Source: Phytophthora quininea (taxonomy: Eukaryota > Oomycota > Peronosporomycetes > Peronosporales > Peronosporaceae). From it: a stretch of 64,000 nt of DNA. The notes below the pieces were generated by a model. The model did not search any database. It saw nothing but the letters and a program-made list of their open reading frames with translations, and was not told the origin of the DNA. Of the stretch, positions 1 through 10,559 are shown piece after piece. Within the stretch, counting starts at the first letter, position 1. Every line of letters begins with the position of its first letter. The position numbers and the translations under genes are program-made. The stretch is taken from positions 60,271 to 124,270 of the forward strand of contig JAAVTG010000748.1 of assembly GCA_011947345.1 (NCBI GenBank), read 5' to 3'.

Positions 1-80
1 ATGGTCGCCGACGCAACAGTATGGTCGCCGACGCAACAGTATGGCCGCCGACGCAACAGTATGGCCGCTCACGCAAAAGT
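1..80. repeat. 20-bp minisatellite abutting the tRNA 3' end
   Basis: Four imperfect copies of ATGGTCGCCGACGCAACAGT run up to the tRNA 3' end. The same block recurs at 1128-1207 and 2262-2341. The sequence directly across the tRNA 3' boundary (AAGTATGGTCGCCC) matches the repeat unit for about 13 bases, so the minisatellite probably arose by slippage from the tRNA 3' junction. Confidence 0.85.
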
Positions 81-85
81 ATGGT

Positions 86-158
86 CGCCCACCGTGGGGC
101 TCGAACCCACGACCACAAGATTAAGAGTCTTGCGCTCTACCGACTGAGCTAGACGGGC
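86..158 (-). tRNA. tRNA-Lys (anticodon CUU), unit 1
   Basis: Read on the minus strand this is a 73-nt cloverleaf. The 7-bp acceptor stem begins GCCCGTC and closes with GGTGGGC using G-U pairs. D-arm TAGCTCAGTCGGTAGAGC, anticodon loop ACTCTTAAT with CTT anticodon, and T-loop GGTTCGAGCC are all present. No intron; the CCA is not encoded, as expected for a eukaryotic nuclear tRNA. Confidence 0.95.
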
Positions 159-1212
159 TGCACGAATGACATATCCGCCGCGGTACATCACAATCCGACG
201 ACAACCTCCACAACACAATTCACCGCACCAAACACGGTGGAGCACACTACGCGGCTGCAACGATGTTCACACACTCCTGTGCCGTGCTCTAGCACTGTGC
301 AGAGATGACGTTTGCCTCCATAAACTTATAAGTCTCTCATCCAACATTCCTGGTTCTGGAGAAACGACCATTGCTCTCCATGGTATCCTAACGATGCCTA
401 CGGCCATGTGCTAGCATTAACGACCTTGCTGACCCACCTCCATGGACCTGCAAGTCCGATCCATCGCACAGTCTAGTAGCAGAGGTGAACGTTTGAGACA
501 GTCACGAATCGCGCGCTACCGCGATGAAGGCCGAATCGACGCCATGGTTCGATGCGCCATGACGCGTACAGCTGCTTAGCGCGGTCGAACACTGGAAAAC
601 GATACCTACCTCATTCCGGGCGGCCGGTCAAAGTCGAGGCTTCGAGTCCGTCCGACGTCACTGACTGTCATGCAGCATGAGCAATGGAATCGGTGCAGTG
701 CTGTCCTAGCTCGTCTGCCAGTACAGTCGGCTTTCTGAACACACGTAGCCAGTCATGTGACCATGCTACAGACATCTCCAGTCATGGCTGCCAGTGTCGG
801 GTGTCGGAGGGATGGCCTGGGTTCTCAGCGCGTATCGCCATGGACCATTGGAGTCTGTTCGTGTCAGTCATCCTGTCCACCAGTACGTAGGTTAGCGAGC
901 TCTGGCGCTCGACTGGCACCACTCATCAGCCTCCCGACACCATCCAGCAGGCACGGCCACCTCTATTCATCACTGAGGTCAACGGTTCGGCCCCGACGAA
1001 CGCCGAACGCCGAACGCCGAACGCCGATCGCTCTCCTGGGTTCTGTCGACTCCTGCATCGCTTGAAACGTGTTGTCACCAGCACAGACATGATAGAGCAG
1101 CGAAAGGAGGGTCGCCGGCGCAAAAGTATGGTCGCCGACGCAACAGTATGGTCGCCGACGCAACAGTATGGCCGCCGACGCAACAGTATGGCCGCTCACG
1201 CAAAAGTATGGT

Positions 1213-1285
1213 CGCCCACCGTGGGGCTCGAACCCACGACCACAAGATTAAGAGTCTTGCGCTCTACCGACTGAGCTAGACGGGC
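1213..1285 (-). tRNA. tRNA-Lys (anticodon CUU), unit 2
   Basis: Same tRNA as in unit 1, 1127 bp further on, with identical cloverleaf and CTT anticodon. All identity elements are intact, so it is likely functional. Confidence 0.95.
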
Positions 1286-2346
1286 TGCACGAATGACATA
1301 TCCGCCGCGGTACATCACAATCCGACGACAACCTCCACAACACAATTCACCGCACCAAACACGGTGGAGCACACTACGCGGCTGCAACGATGCTCACACA
1401 CTCCTGTGCCGTGCTCTAGCACTGTGCAGAGATGACGTTTGCCTCCATAAACTTATAAGTCTCTCATCCAACATTCCTGGTTCTGGAGAAACGACCATTG
1501 CTCTCCATGGTATCCTAACGATGCCTACGGCCATGTGCTAGCATTAACGACCTTGCTGACCCACCTCCATGGACCTGCAAGTCCGATCCATCGCACAGTC
1601 TAGTAGCAGAGGTGAACGTTTGAGACAGTCACGAATCGCGCGCTACCGCGATGAAGGCCGAATCGACGCCATGGTTCGATGCGCCATGACGCGTACAGCT
1701 GCTTAGCGCGGTCGAACACTGGAAAACGATACCTACCTCATTCCGGGCGGCCGGTCAAAGTCGAGGCTTCGAGTCCGTCCGACGTCACTGACTGTCATGC
1801 AGCATGAGCAATGGAATCGGTGCAGTGCTGTCCTAGCTCGTCTGCCAGTACAGTCGGCTTTCTGAACACACGTAGCCAGTCATGTGACCATGCTACAGAC
1901 ATCTCCAGTCATGGCTGCCAGTGTCGGGTGTCGGAGGGATGGCCTGGGTTCTCAGCGCGTATCGCCATGGACCATTGGAGTCTGTTCGTGTCAGTCATCC
2001 TGTCCACCAGTACGTAGGTTAGCGAGCTCTGGCGCTCGACTGGCGCCACTCATCAGCCTCCCGACACCATCCAGCAGGCACGGCCACCTCTATTCATCAC
2101 TGAGGTCAACGGTTCGGCCCCGACGAACGCCGAACGCCGAACGCCGAACGCCGAACGCCGATCGCTCTCCTGGGTTCTGTCGACTCCTGCATCGCTTGAA
2201 ACGTGTTGTCACCAGCACAGACATGATAGAGCAGCGAAAGGAGGGTCGCCGGCGCAAAAGTATGGTCGCCGACGCAACAGTATGGCCGCCGACGCAACAG
2301 TATGGCCGCCGACGCAACAGTATGGCCGCTCACGCAAAAGTATGGT

Positions 2347-2419
2347 CGCCCACCGTGGGGCTCGAACCCACGACCACAAGATTAAGAGTCTTGCGCTCTA
2401 CCGACTGAGCTAGACGGGC
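2347..2419 (-). tRNA. tRNA-Lys (anticodon CUU), unit 3
   Basis: Third intact copy, 1134 bp beyond the second. It sits in the truncated last unit of the array, so the tRNA is kept although the unit is cut off about 490 bp downstream on the plus strand. Confidence 0.95.
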
Positions 2420-2911
2420 TGCACGAATGACATATCCGCCGCGGTACATCACAATCCGACGACAACCTCCACAACACAATTCACCGCACCAAACACGGTG
2501 GAGCACACTACGCGGCTGCAACGATGTTCACACACTCCTGTGCCGTGCTCTAGCACTGTGCAGAGATGACGTTTGCCTCCATAAACTTATAAGTCTCTCA
2601 TCCAACATTCCTGGTTCTGGAGAAACGACCATTGCTCTCCATGGTATCCTAACGATGCCTACAGCCATGTGCTAGCGTTAACGACCTTGCTGACCCACCT
2701 CCATGGACCTGCAAGTCCGATCCATCGCACAGTCTAGTAGCAGAGGTGAACGTTTGAGACAGTCACGAATCGCGCGCTACCGCGATGAAGGCCGAATCGA
2801 CGCCATGGTTTGATGCGCCATGACGCGTACAGCTGCTTAGCGCGGTCGAACACTGGAAAACGATACCTACCTCATTCCGGGCGGCCGGTCAAAGTCGAGG
2901 CCTCGAGTCCG

Positions 2912-3754
2912 TGCGAGCCGACAATTCCCCACCGCCATGCTTGAAGGATTAGGGATTGACCCTGCCAGTGATGGCGCTTGATTGCTGACCTAACTAGATT
3001 TATCTAAAGCGAGCTTCATCGAGAGGCGTACTATCGGTGATGAAAAGACCGTCTTAACAAATGCCAGCCTGCCTGCAGTCCATAACCGTAGTTGACATGA
3101 AATTGCGATAGACAGTGACCTCCAAATTCCTGGAACCACTTCACTTAATTCACGTTCATCGTTAAGACGCGATCCAGATGACTGGGAATAGCAATTCGGT
3201 AAGCGTTCTCGTTGACCATTCCCACCACACAAAACGATCCATACTATACAAAGGCCAACTTCTTCAACGTTCTTGTCCCTCGCTTTGTTCTGATGAATTG
3301 CTATACTCACACCGGATATCCCACTAGGGTTACTGGGGACTGCCGCTCCAGACGTTTCTTGTGACGGTCTTGGGCTTTAATCAACTGTAACTCCACTATC
3401 CGTCACGAAATCTCTCAGTGACAGGTACAATTTCCGCCGGCAGTCAGCCACGGTTCATGATACATATGCGACGGTGCTAATGTAAAACCTAACGCTTCAC
3501 TAGTAAACCGCATCTTCAACCCAGGAGCGCAAAAACTCTTGGCTGGATGAAGAAAAGGTAAGGCATACAAGAGTGGAAAAGGTGCAAGGTTGTGCGCACT
3601 TTTTCTTACTACCTCCGTAAGGAAAATACTGAGCATTTCTACCCAAATTGCGTCCTGTTGAGAGGCGGTACCCTGTCTAAAACGATCGAAGGCGGTACCC
3701 TTGCAAAAACATTCAGCTTTGAATTTTGAACCTCCCGCTCTCTCCCCACTTCAA
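2912..3754. other. No gene recognised
   Basis: Sequence after the abrupt end of the tRNA array. Only short unsupported open frames occur on both strands. No domain, RNA gene or clear repeat is visible. Confidence 0.5.
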
Positions 3755-4800
3755 ATGATCCCGCGCAAGATGGAAGCCACGGACGAGAACGCTAAACCAT
3801 TTGGGAGCATCTACTCATTCGCAGCGATCAGGGGGCGCTTGAGCATGGGGAGTTTACACGGACTGCAACCCACTTTGGCCTAGATCGCTCCGCCGTTTCT
3901 CGCATTTGAAGGGACCTTCGAGCCGCTGCTGTAGTCAAGTCACGGAAGAGCGCCCGGGGAAGAAAGAAGCTTGATCGAGCGACGCTGTGCAGACGTGTAG
4001 CTGAGCTTCATGTCCGCGAACGCGAGAGCCAGCGCTACATTCAAGCCGCGTCCAGTGTCAGCACGTATCTCGTCCAACAACTGATCAAGGAAGAATATCT
4101 GCGGCGGGCATTACGCCAAACCCGACCCCTGCTAACACCGGCACACAACCTGGCGCGACTACAGTTCTACATGTAGCACGAGAAACCAGCGGATAACAGG
4201 GGGTTCTCCTTTGATCCTATGTACGACTTTGTGTATTTGGATGAAAAGTGGTTTTATATCAAGAAGATCGCCCAAAAGTCTACGTACTGACAGGGAAGGA
4301 CGGCACACCTCTTGAGAAACCGCCCGTGCAATTTGCTCAGAGCAAGCGGTACATAAGGGGAAGTTATGTTTCTATGCGCTGTTGCTCGCCGCCGCGGGGA
4401 CTAGGATGGAAAGGTTGGACTCTGGCCAATTGTGGAGACATACACAACACAAAATGCAAGTAAAAATCGACCCGCTGGTGTTGAGGAGTTGCGACCGGTG
4501 TCTATTACCCGCGTGATCTCGCGCCGTATGCTGATCGAAATAGTGATCCCTGCAATTAAGGCGAAATGGTCTCACGAGCAGAAGCACATCCCCATTCGTC
4601 TCCAACAACAAGATAATGCCTGCCCGCATGTGGACGAGAACGATCCTGACGTGGTTGCTGCAGGCTGCACCGACGGATGGACGATCAATCTCACGAACCA
4701 ACCGGCTCAAAGCCCCGACCTCAACTGTTTGGACCTCGGCTTTTTCGCCTCCTCCAGTCACGCACGAGGCCGCGCACGTCGAATGAGCAAATCAAATAAG
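3755..4800 (+). pseudogene. Degenerate Tc1/mariner-superfamily transposase (DD34D type)
   Basis: Conceptual translation across several stops and frame changes gives the order of a mariner/Tc1-like transposase. An N-terminal helix-turn-helix stretch (HFGLDRSAVSRI near 3870) is followed by a basic linker, the first catalytic region FVYLDEKWFY near 4230, QQDNACPH near 4605 and SPDLNCLDLGFF near 4710. There are 34 residues between the second and third aspartates. In-frame stops, including one just after the HTH and one before the first Asp, rule out activity. The family call rests on these motifs; terminal repeats were not identified. Confidence 0.75.
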
Positions 4801-5234
4801 TGGAGCGTGCATTCGCCAACACAACAGCAGAAACGCTGAGCAAAACCTCTCACGCTGCAGATGGGGATGTTGCAGATTATGCAGGACAGTGGCCACAACG
4901 ACTTTGCGAAGGTCACATGCGCAAGGACAAGTTGCTCCGCGCTGGCAAGCTCCCAGACTCGCTGTCATGTGACGCACACACGCTCATTAGCGCACATTTT
5001 GGATTCTGCTTTTGAGTCCTCCTTGTTGGAGCAGAAATCATCTTGCTGTTCGTAGTAGCTTACACCATTCATATGAATAATGCAAGCCCGTGAGTTTGCT
5101 GTTGCCAATACTTTAATATTCATTAAATTAATTATTACACTACACATCTAATGCTTTCAGGGATTGATTTTGATCCCGTTGCGTTGGTTCCACAGTTGCT
5201 GGAGCTTGTAAAATCTAACAAAGACTAACCTAAC

Positions 5235-5520
5235 TATAGCGCAACCAATTGCGAGCGAGCACGGCCACTGTTCACTCTTCATGCCTCCCTACCATCCTGA
5301 GCTTCAGCCCATTGAAATGGTACGGGTGGGGTGTCAAAAACAGAATAGTTCGGTGCCCAGCAGACAACATATCTGACCTTAGTGCGAAGCTGAGAACGCC
5401 TGCACAGTCCTGCATCGCGTTTTCGCGGCCGTTGAAAATGCATACTCTAGAATCGAGCATGTCCACGATCCCATCCAGACGTCTTTCCCTCCGGGAAGGA
5501 GGCGCCCAAATTTAGGCGCG
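5235..5520 (+). pseudogene. Tc1/IS630-like transposase C-terminal fragment
   Basis: The translation contains PPYHPELQPIEMV followed, after a frame change, by VKNRIVRCPADNISDL. This matches the third catalytic region and tail of Tc1/IS630-type transposases (HPELxPIE motif). It differs from the mariner remnant upstream (PDLN type), so it is a second element. Only about 90 residues remain and no upstream catalytic region is seen. Confidence 0.55.
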
Positions 5521-5564
5521 AAGATGATTTCGATAGAGAAGCTCGTACAAAAATCTCCCCAAAC

Positions 5565-6760
5565 CTCACAATGACAGCCACAGCGCACACTGGACAAACC
5601 GCTAAGCCGAAGGCACGTCGCACCTCCTCGTATGGTACAGTGCACTGTGAAAAAAACGAGGCCGGGACTAAGTTGATGCAGCGCTCACTTGCCGCGTGGG
5701 CCACCAAAACCTTCGACACGGCCACGCCGTGGAGAATCGACTGTGCGGCATCCTCAAGCACAAGCATGAGTACGTCGCCGTCCCAGAGCCCCAAGGCGGG
5801 CGGAAACGGCACTGCCCTGCCCACACGCGCGCCTCGGATGGCCAGCTGGCGGACAAGACTGAAGACTTAAAAACTGGCACGCTAATGTGTCAGCGACGCA
5901 GTTGTGCTGGCCCTCGCAATGCAGTTGAGCGTACCATCCATGCGTGAGAGTGGCCCCAACCGCGGTTGGTTGTACTGCTTTCAGCAGTGTACGGGAATGT
6001 GGTTCTAATTGTGTCACGGCGAGGGTGGCTCTCTGGATCCCAAAGTCATGGAGGAAGGGCGCAAGAAATTAAAGGAAGTTGTCGACACCTATCACCCCAG
6101 CAATGTATTGCATATGGACGAGCCGTCATGCTTCTACCGTCGCGAGCCGAGAGGATCGCTGACGGTGATCAAGACGGAGAAGGGAAAAAGCAGAGGAAGT
6201 AGCGTGATTGTGTGTGCATCTCCACCAACGCTGACGGCTCGGAGAAGCTTCTCCTTCACTTCATCGGCACATAAAATGTTTCAAGACCTCTCAAAGGCCG
6301 CGATGTCTTTTGCTAAAATTGGAGCGACTTATACGAATACTGCCAAGGTTTGCGTGAAAATATTGCGACTGGCTGAAAGAGCTGAACGAGAAAATGGAGC
6401 AGCAAGAACGGCGTGTCCTGCTTCTTGTTGACAATGTGTCGTCATACAAGAGCGATTCTGTGGCGTTGACCCACGTGCAAGTTGAAAACTACTCCCCAAC
6501 ACGACGGCTGCATTGCAGTCGATGGATCAAGGTATTGTCAAATGCTTGAAAGAACTATCAATTGACCAAAACTGCAGCTGAGCTGGCGAAAATTTTGAAC
6601 GGAGAGGAACACGAAGCTGTAGATCTCTACGCAGCAATGTTGTGGTGCAAAAGAATGGGATCGGCTCACCGAGGAAACTATTAGAAACTGTTGGATCACA
6701 CGCGAACCGTGTCGAACACGGATGTAGGGTTTCTATTGAACTATCGAGATAATATACAAG
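5565..6760 (+). pseudogene. Degenerate pogo/Tigger-type transposase (DDE_1)
   Basis: Fragments in three frames follow the order of a pogo/Tigger transposase. An N-terminal region (AAWATKTF, 5690) is followed by LDPKVMEEGRKKLKEV leading into VLHMDEPSCFYR (first catalytic Asp, near 6115). Then come a KSRGSSVIVCAS strand, VLLLVDNVSSY (second Asp, near 6425) and the LQSMDQGIVK motif near 6520, with DALHWCKR-like remnants to about 6690. Frameshifts and stops break it repeatedly. The domain order is convincing; activity is not possible. Confidence 0.75.
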
Positions 6761-9299
6761 ATTTGGTCGAGTTGCATGGAGGATTTGGTCCGCCACCGCG
6801 AAAACGCGGCGCAGGATTGTACGAATGGTTGTGCTATCTAAGAAATGTATTTCACATCACTTTTCGAGTCAAAAGCAATTGTTCAAGCGTTAAAAGTGCA
6901 CCCGTGATTCGACTTCGACGCGAATGTCAGGCTCGGAACGAATTGCGCTCCCGGTTGATACAGGTCGGAGGGTCGACTTGATTACCAGTCAGACCGATCC
7001 CGAGACATCCTCCCCGACCAAGTTCGAGACGTCTCCGCTGACCGCTTTCTTCGTCCAGCGCTCGCGTCAGGCGGCAAACTCACAGCAATACCAGATCACT
7101 GGCACATACTGAATGCATGCAGGACCACGTCGATCACGAGTCCAAGGCCGACACGAATGCTACCACCGCGTCAGCTCTCGCTGCCTCTTGGGGTAGCCTT
7201 CGTACTCGCCTCGCGGCCAGCCTCCACACCACGGGGCTGGAGCACTTAGACGTGCTAATCACCAATCGTTGAGTAAACAAGGGGGGTGCTCTTGCCTTGA
7301 GGTTAGAATGTCGGAATCCGGCAATTCAAAAATACGTTTATATAAGAGTCACAGAATTTAACGCAAAAAGTAGGTACAAGCGAATAGATTGTGCTGCATT
7401 TTCTTTCTCTGATCGGCTGGATATGATCACACTTCAGCCAATACAGAGGCTAGTTATATTTGAATAATCAGCCCTGGATCTGACACTGAGATAGAATTGA
7501 TTTTAGCTTGAAGTTGAGACTTGTGTTCGTTTGTTGCGAGCTTTCTGTTAAAACTATAGTGGACTCTAGTAACAGTGACTCTAGCCTCGTTACAGAAAGA
7601 GATGCAATCCACTTCATGGCGGACTAGGGGCGGTACAATGTGTCGAAATCAGCGGTCTGGGCGACAAGTACATCATCTGCGGGTTGTACTCTGCCAACAA
7701 TGCGGTTCACAGCCGCAATTTCCTGTTATTTAGCGAGCTGGCTCCTATCGTGCACCGTCTAAATGCGGCTGCAGAGGTCCAGGACCACAGCGACATCATG
7801 TACGGCGGTTATTTGACTACTGCGCAGCATGAAGCGCGCTTCGTCCCAAGGGTTACCAGCTTATGTAATTGAATAATACTAACAAACGTTTACGTAACGC
7901 TCATATGAATTCCTGCACATGCCAGCCGTACCTTTCGGAAATACAGTTTGTATCCCCGCATATATAGTCGAAATGATCACAGAAGCACTCCCCGTCATTT
8001 GAATAAGTAATTATAGATTCTTGTCCTGCTGCGATCTCTTTGGATGTGGTACAAGTATTTACCTGCCCGTGGATCGTCCGTATAGAAGGGTGGTGCGTGT
8101 ATCGCCGTGGGCTCTCGAATTTGTTCAGTTTCCAGAGTGCGATATCAGCTGAAGTCTTCTCCTCGCCTTTAAAGATATATTTCAACTGAAACTCAGTAAT
8201 ACGGCTATCAAAATGTGGTCATCGCCCGGCAGTTTGCACTGGAGCTATGATTTATAACTTACCAACTTGCCATTTAGGTTGCATGCCAATTCGGTAATAT
8301 CGTTTTCACTTCCCATCTCGAACATGTAAGATGTATGAGCTGACGCGTCCTAGTCATCTATATAATGATCTCGCTGATATATTCGAAAACGAACCCCATG
8401 CCACCGAGCGTTCTCACTCTCATTTTCAGTGCACAAGTATTTCCACGCTTTCACACTTTAAGCGGGTAGGGTGCACCAGCTTGTGCGCTGAAAATCTCTG
8501 TGATATTGCGCCAGAACATGCTGAAGGGAACACGCGAGGGGTTAAGTTTTGCAGCAGCCGTCGAGATCAGCCGCATGATGTCGAGCCACTACGTCAGTTA
8601 TCGTTCTGCTCCTTGGTATTAACCTTGACAGTTGAAGCCCAACTATCGGTCCATACAGTGTCTATGGAAATGGAGAGAGACACGCACCGAAGTCACCGAG
8701 CTTATGCTGTGCACTGACACTTTTCCGCAGAATAGTAGCTAGCATAACCCAGGCTTGAGTGAGCGCAACATCAAAAATGAGAGAGTAGCTAGATACACGA
8801 TCAGCTATTGTTCTTTGAGGTATAGTTAATATGTACGTAACTGCACGAAATGCGCTGGTATTTTTAAAGATAGTAATTCATTCGGAATTTGGGTCTCAGC
8901 AATCAACTGTGCTGTCGCACAGTTAATTACTGCATGTCTGAGCACCGCACTGAGATGTGCGCAAAACTATTGTAATTGGTAGGGCGAAGGCAGGTGTCGA
9001 CTGGTGTCGGCGCCGTTACGGTAAGGTCCTCTGCCTTGCTAATAAGGATTTGTTCACCTAGCTTTTTTGTAGTCCAGCGAGGGATGTAAACAATATATAA
9101 TAGATTGAAGTGACATCGTCATCTACCATTCTCAAGTCAGGCCATAGGTGGATTCTTCCGTTGCCATAAAGAGGCGCGGGATGTAGTACGCCTAAACCAA
9201 CTTATACGTATTCATAAATGGCCAAAAAGGCTGTATATCTAGAAGCTATATCATATATCGTAAACATCGCTTCCAACACACGAGTGCAGCTACAGATCC
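6761..9299. other. Gene-poor stretch with short unassigned open frames
   Basis: Mostly AT-richer non-coding sequence. An open plus-strand stretch at about 7635-7872 (containing VEISGLGDKYIICGLYSANN) reads like part of a real protein, but I do not recognise it. An open frame at 8331-8717 has no recognisable feature. The rest shows no gene. Confidence 0.4.
7901..8185 (-). pseudogene. Possible SET-domain C-terminal remnant
   Basis: A 94-residue open frame contains SKEIAAGQESIITYSNDGE followed by a Cys-rich CFCDHFDYICGDTNC. SET methyltransferases have an [RK]-x-I-x-x-G-E-E-[IL]-x-x-[DN]-Y element followed by a post-SET Cys cluster with similar spacing. The upstream NHS-type motif is not visible and the frame has no clear gene context. 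This is a weak, motif-only assignment to a fragment. Confidence 0.22.
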
Positions 9300-9743
9300 A
9301 CCTTTCGATCAGCACGGACGATGAGCGACCGGCGATGACACATATAGCTTAATCCGTGGAGCTGCCGCTGTCGCTCGTTTCACACCGCAAGATTTGTCAC
9401 ACTCCACGCCACGCCAAGTCACACACCATAGCGGAGCGACAGCGACAGCTTCACAGATTCTGTGGACGCCCCCATTGCAGCTCTCGGATCTCGACACTCC
9501 GTTGCAGTTGGTACTGGCTACGTCTTTCAGCAAGACAATGCTTCGATCCATACGTCCAAGTGCACGACCGAGGTTTTGAAATGCAGTTGTGATGAAATAG
9601 CCCGCTCATATCCCGATCTTAATCTGATCGAGAACGTGTGGGCCTTTTTATCTCGCGAATCTTACGACAACGGCAAAAAGCAATACTCAAGTGTTGCTGT
9701 GCTACGTGCCACAGTGCTTGTCGCTTGGAAAGCTGTGAACTAA
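9300..9743 (+). pseudogene. Tc1-like transposase C-terminal remnant
   Basis: A short frame contains FQQDNASIHTSK and YPDLNLIENVWAFLSRESY, followed by a tail ending VLVAWKAVN. These are the second and third catalytic regions of Tc1-type transposases (DLNLIEN carries the terminal Glu). The spacing between them is shortened by deletion. The N-terminal half is not recognisable upstream. Confidence 0.65.
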
Positions 9744-10559
9744 GGTGCTCTGAATACACTGGCGGATTCAACGCCAAAAATGACTCGTCGAGGTGCTCCA
9801 GAAGAACGGCGGTAAAACTCTCTACTAGCTTCACGTTAGAGACTATCATTCATGAATACCGTATGCTAGATATCCTACCGCACACCCCAGGAACATTGAA
9901 TTCAGTGAAAACGTGCATGGGATACACAACCAGCCTACCAATAGTTAAATCAAGTCAAAAAGCGATGATCGTCTTAGCTTTGCAATTGACCGAAATGGGC
10001 AGCTAGTTTTCATGACTTTTGATTGGCTAACACAAGTACGCTTTAGGATTAGGACAAGTGTATGCTATAGGATATCTAGAATACGGTATACTTCTCCGGT
10101 TCGGAAAAGAATTAACAGTTAGGCTTTCCCCAAATGATGGACACTTCTGACTGGTCAAAATCAAGGGTAAAAACTCGTTTCATCGCGCTTTTATAAACAA
10201 CGTTTTTGAGCGTGCAAACGCCGTAAATGGTATCAGCAGATATCATTCTAATACCATTCTCGAAAGTCCCGACAAAATCGCTCAAATATTGAGGACACTG
10301 CGAAAAACAACAACATCCTTGTGGTTACCCAAAATCGCCATAATTTAAGCAAACGTGTTGACCTCAAAAATAGGAGCAATACAGCGCGTAGTAGCTTTAA
10401 AAAGCCACTTAGAACGAGATCATTTTTGCCCCGAATTTTGACAAAACAATATCTATACCAATAATCTTTCTAAAGAAAAAACGCTTTTTCAAATAAATTA
10501 TAAATACGGTTTGTTCTTTCCGTCTCCTGACCGGTCAAGAAGCTTTTTGACCGGTCAAC
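9744..10559. other. Intergenic, 5' flank of the hAT element
   Basis: AT-rich sequence without a gene. Two copies of TGACCGGTCAA lie just before the transposase start (about 10530-10558) and a variant GACTGGTCAAAA lies near 10150. These could be subterminal transposase-binding repeats or part of an element end, but no pair of terminal repeats was established. Confidence 0.35.

Larger units (their letters stand above)
1..2911. repeat. Tandem array of a 1.13-kb tRNA-Lys unit
   Basis: Two complete units and a truncated third lie head to tail. The 20-mer block starts at 1, 1128 and 2262, so the periods are 1127 and 1134 bp. The 7-bp difference is exactly one extra copy of a GAACGCC repeat (four copies at 998-1025, five at 2125-2159). 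Units are nearly identical over their full length, which implies recent duplication or homogenisation. The third copy diverges abruptly near 2912. The first begins at or before the window edge, so the array may continue to the left. Small reading frames repeated in every unit are by-products of the duplication. The only gene recognised in the unit is the tRNA. Confidence 0.95.

Noticed and set aside
684..2408. Open frames of 60-174 codons repeated in every tandem unit
   Set aside because: They recur only because the unit is duplicated. One runs through the minisatellite and the antisense of the tRNA, and none has domain content.
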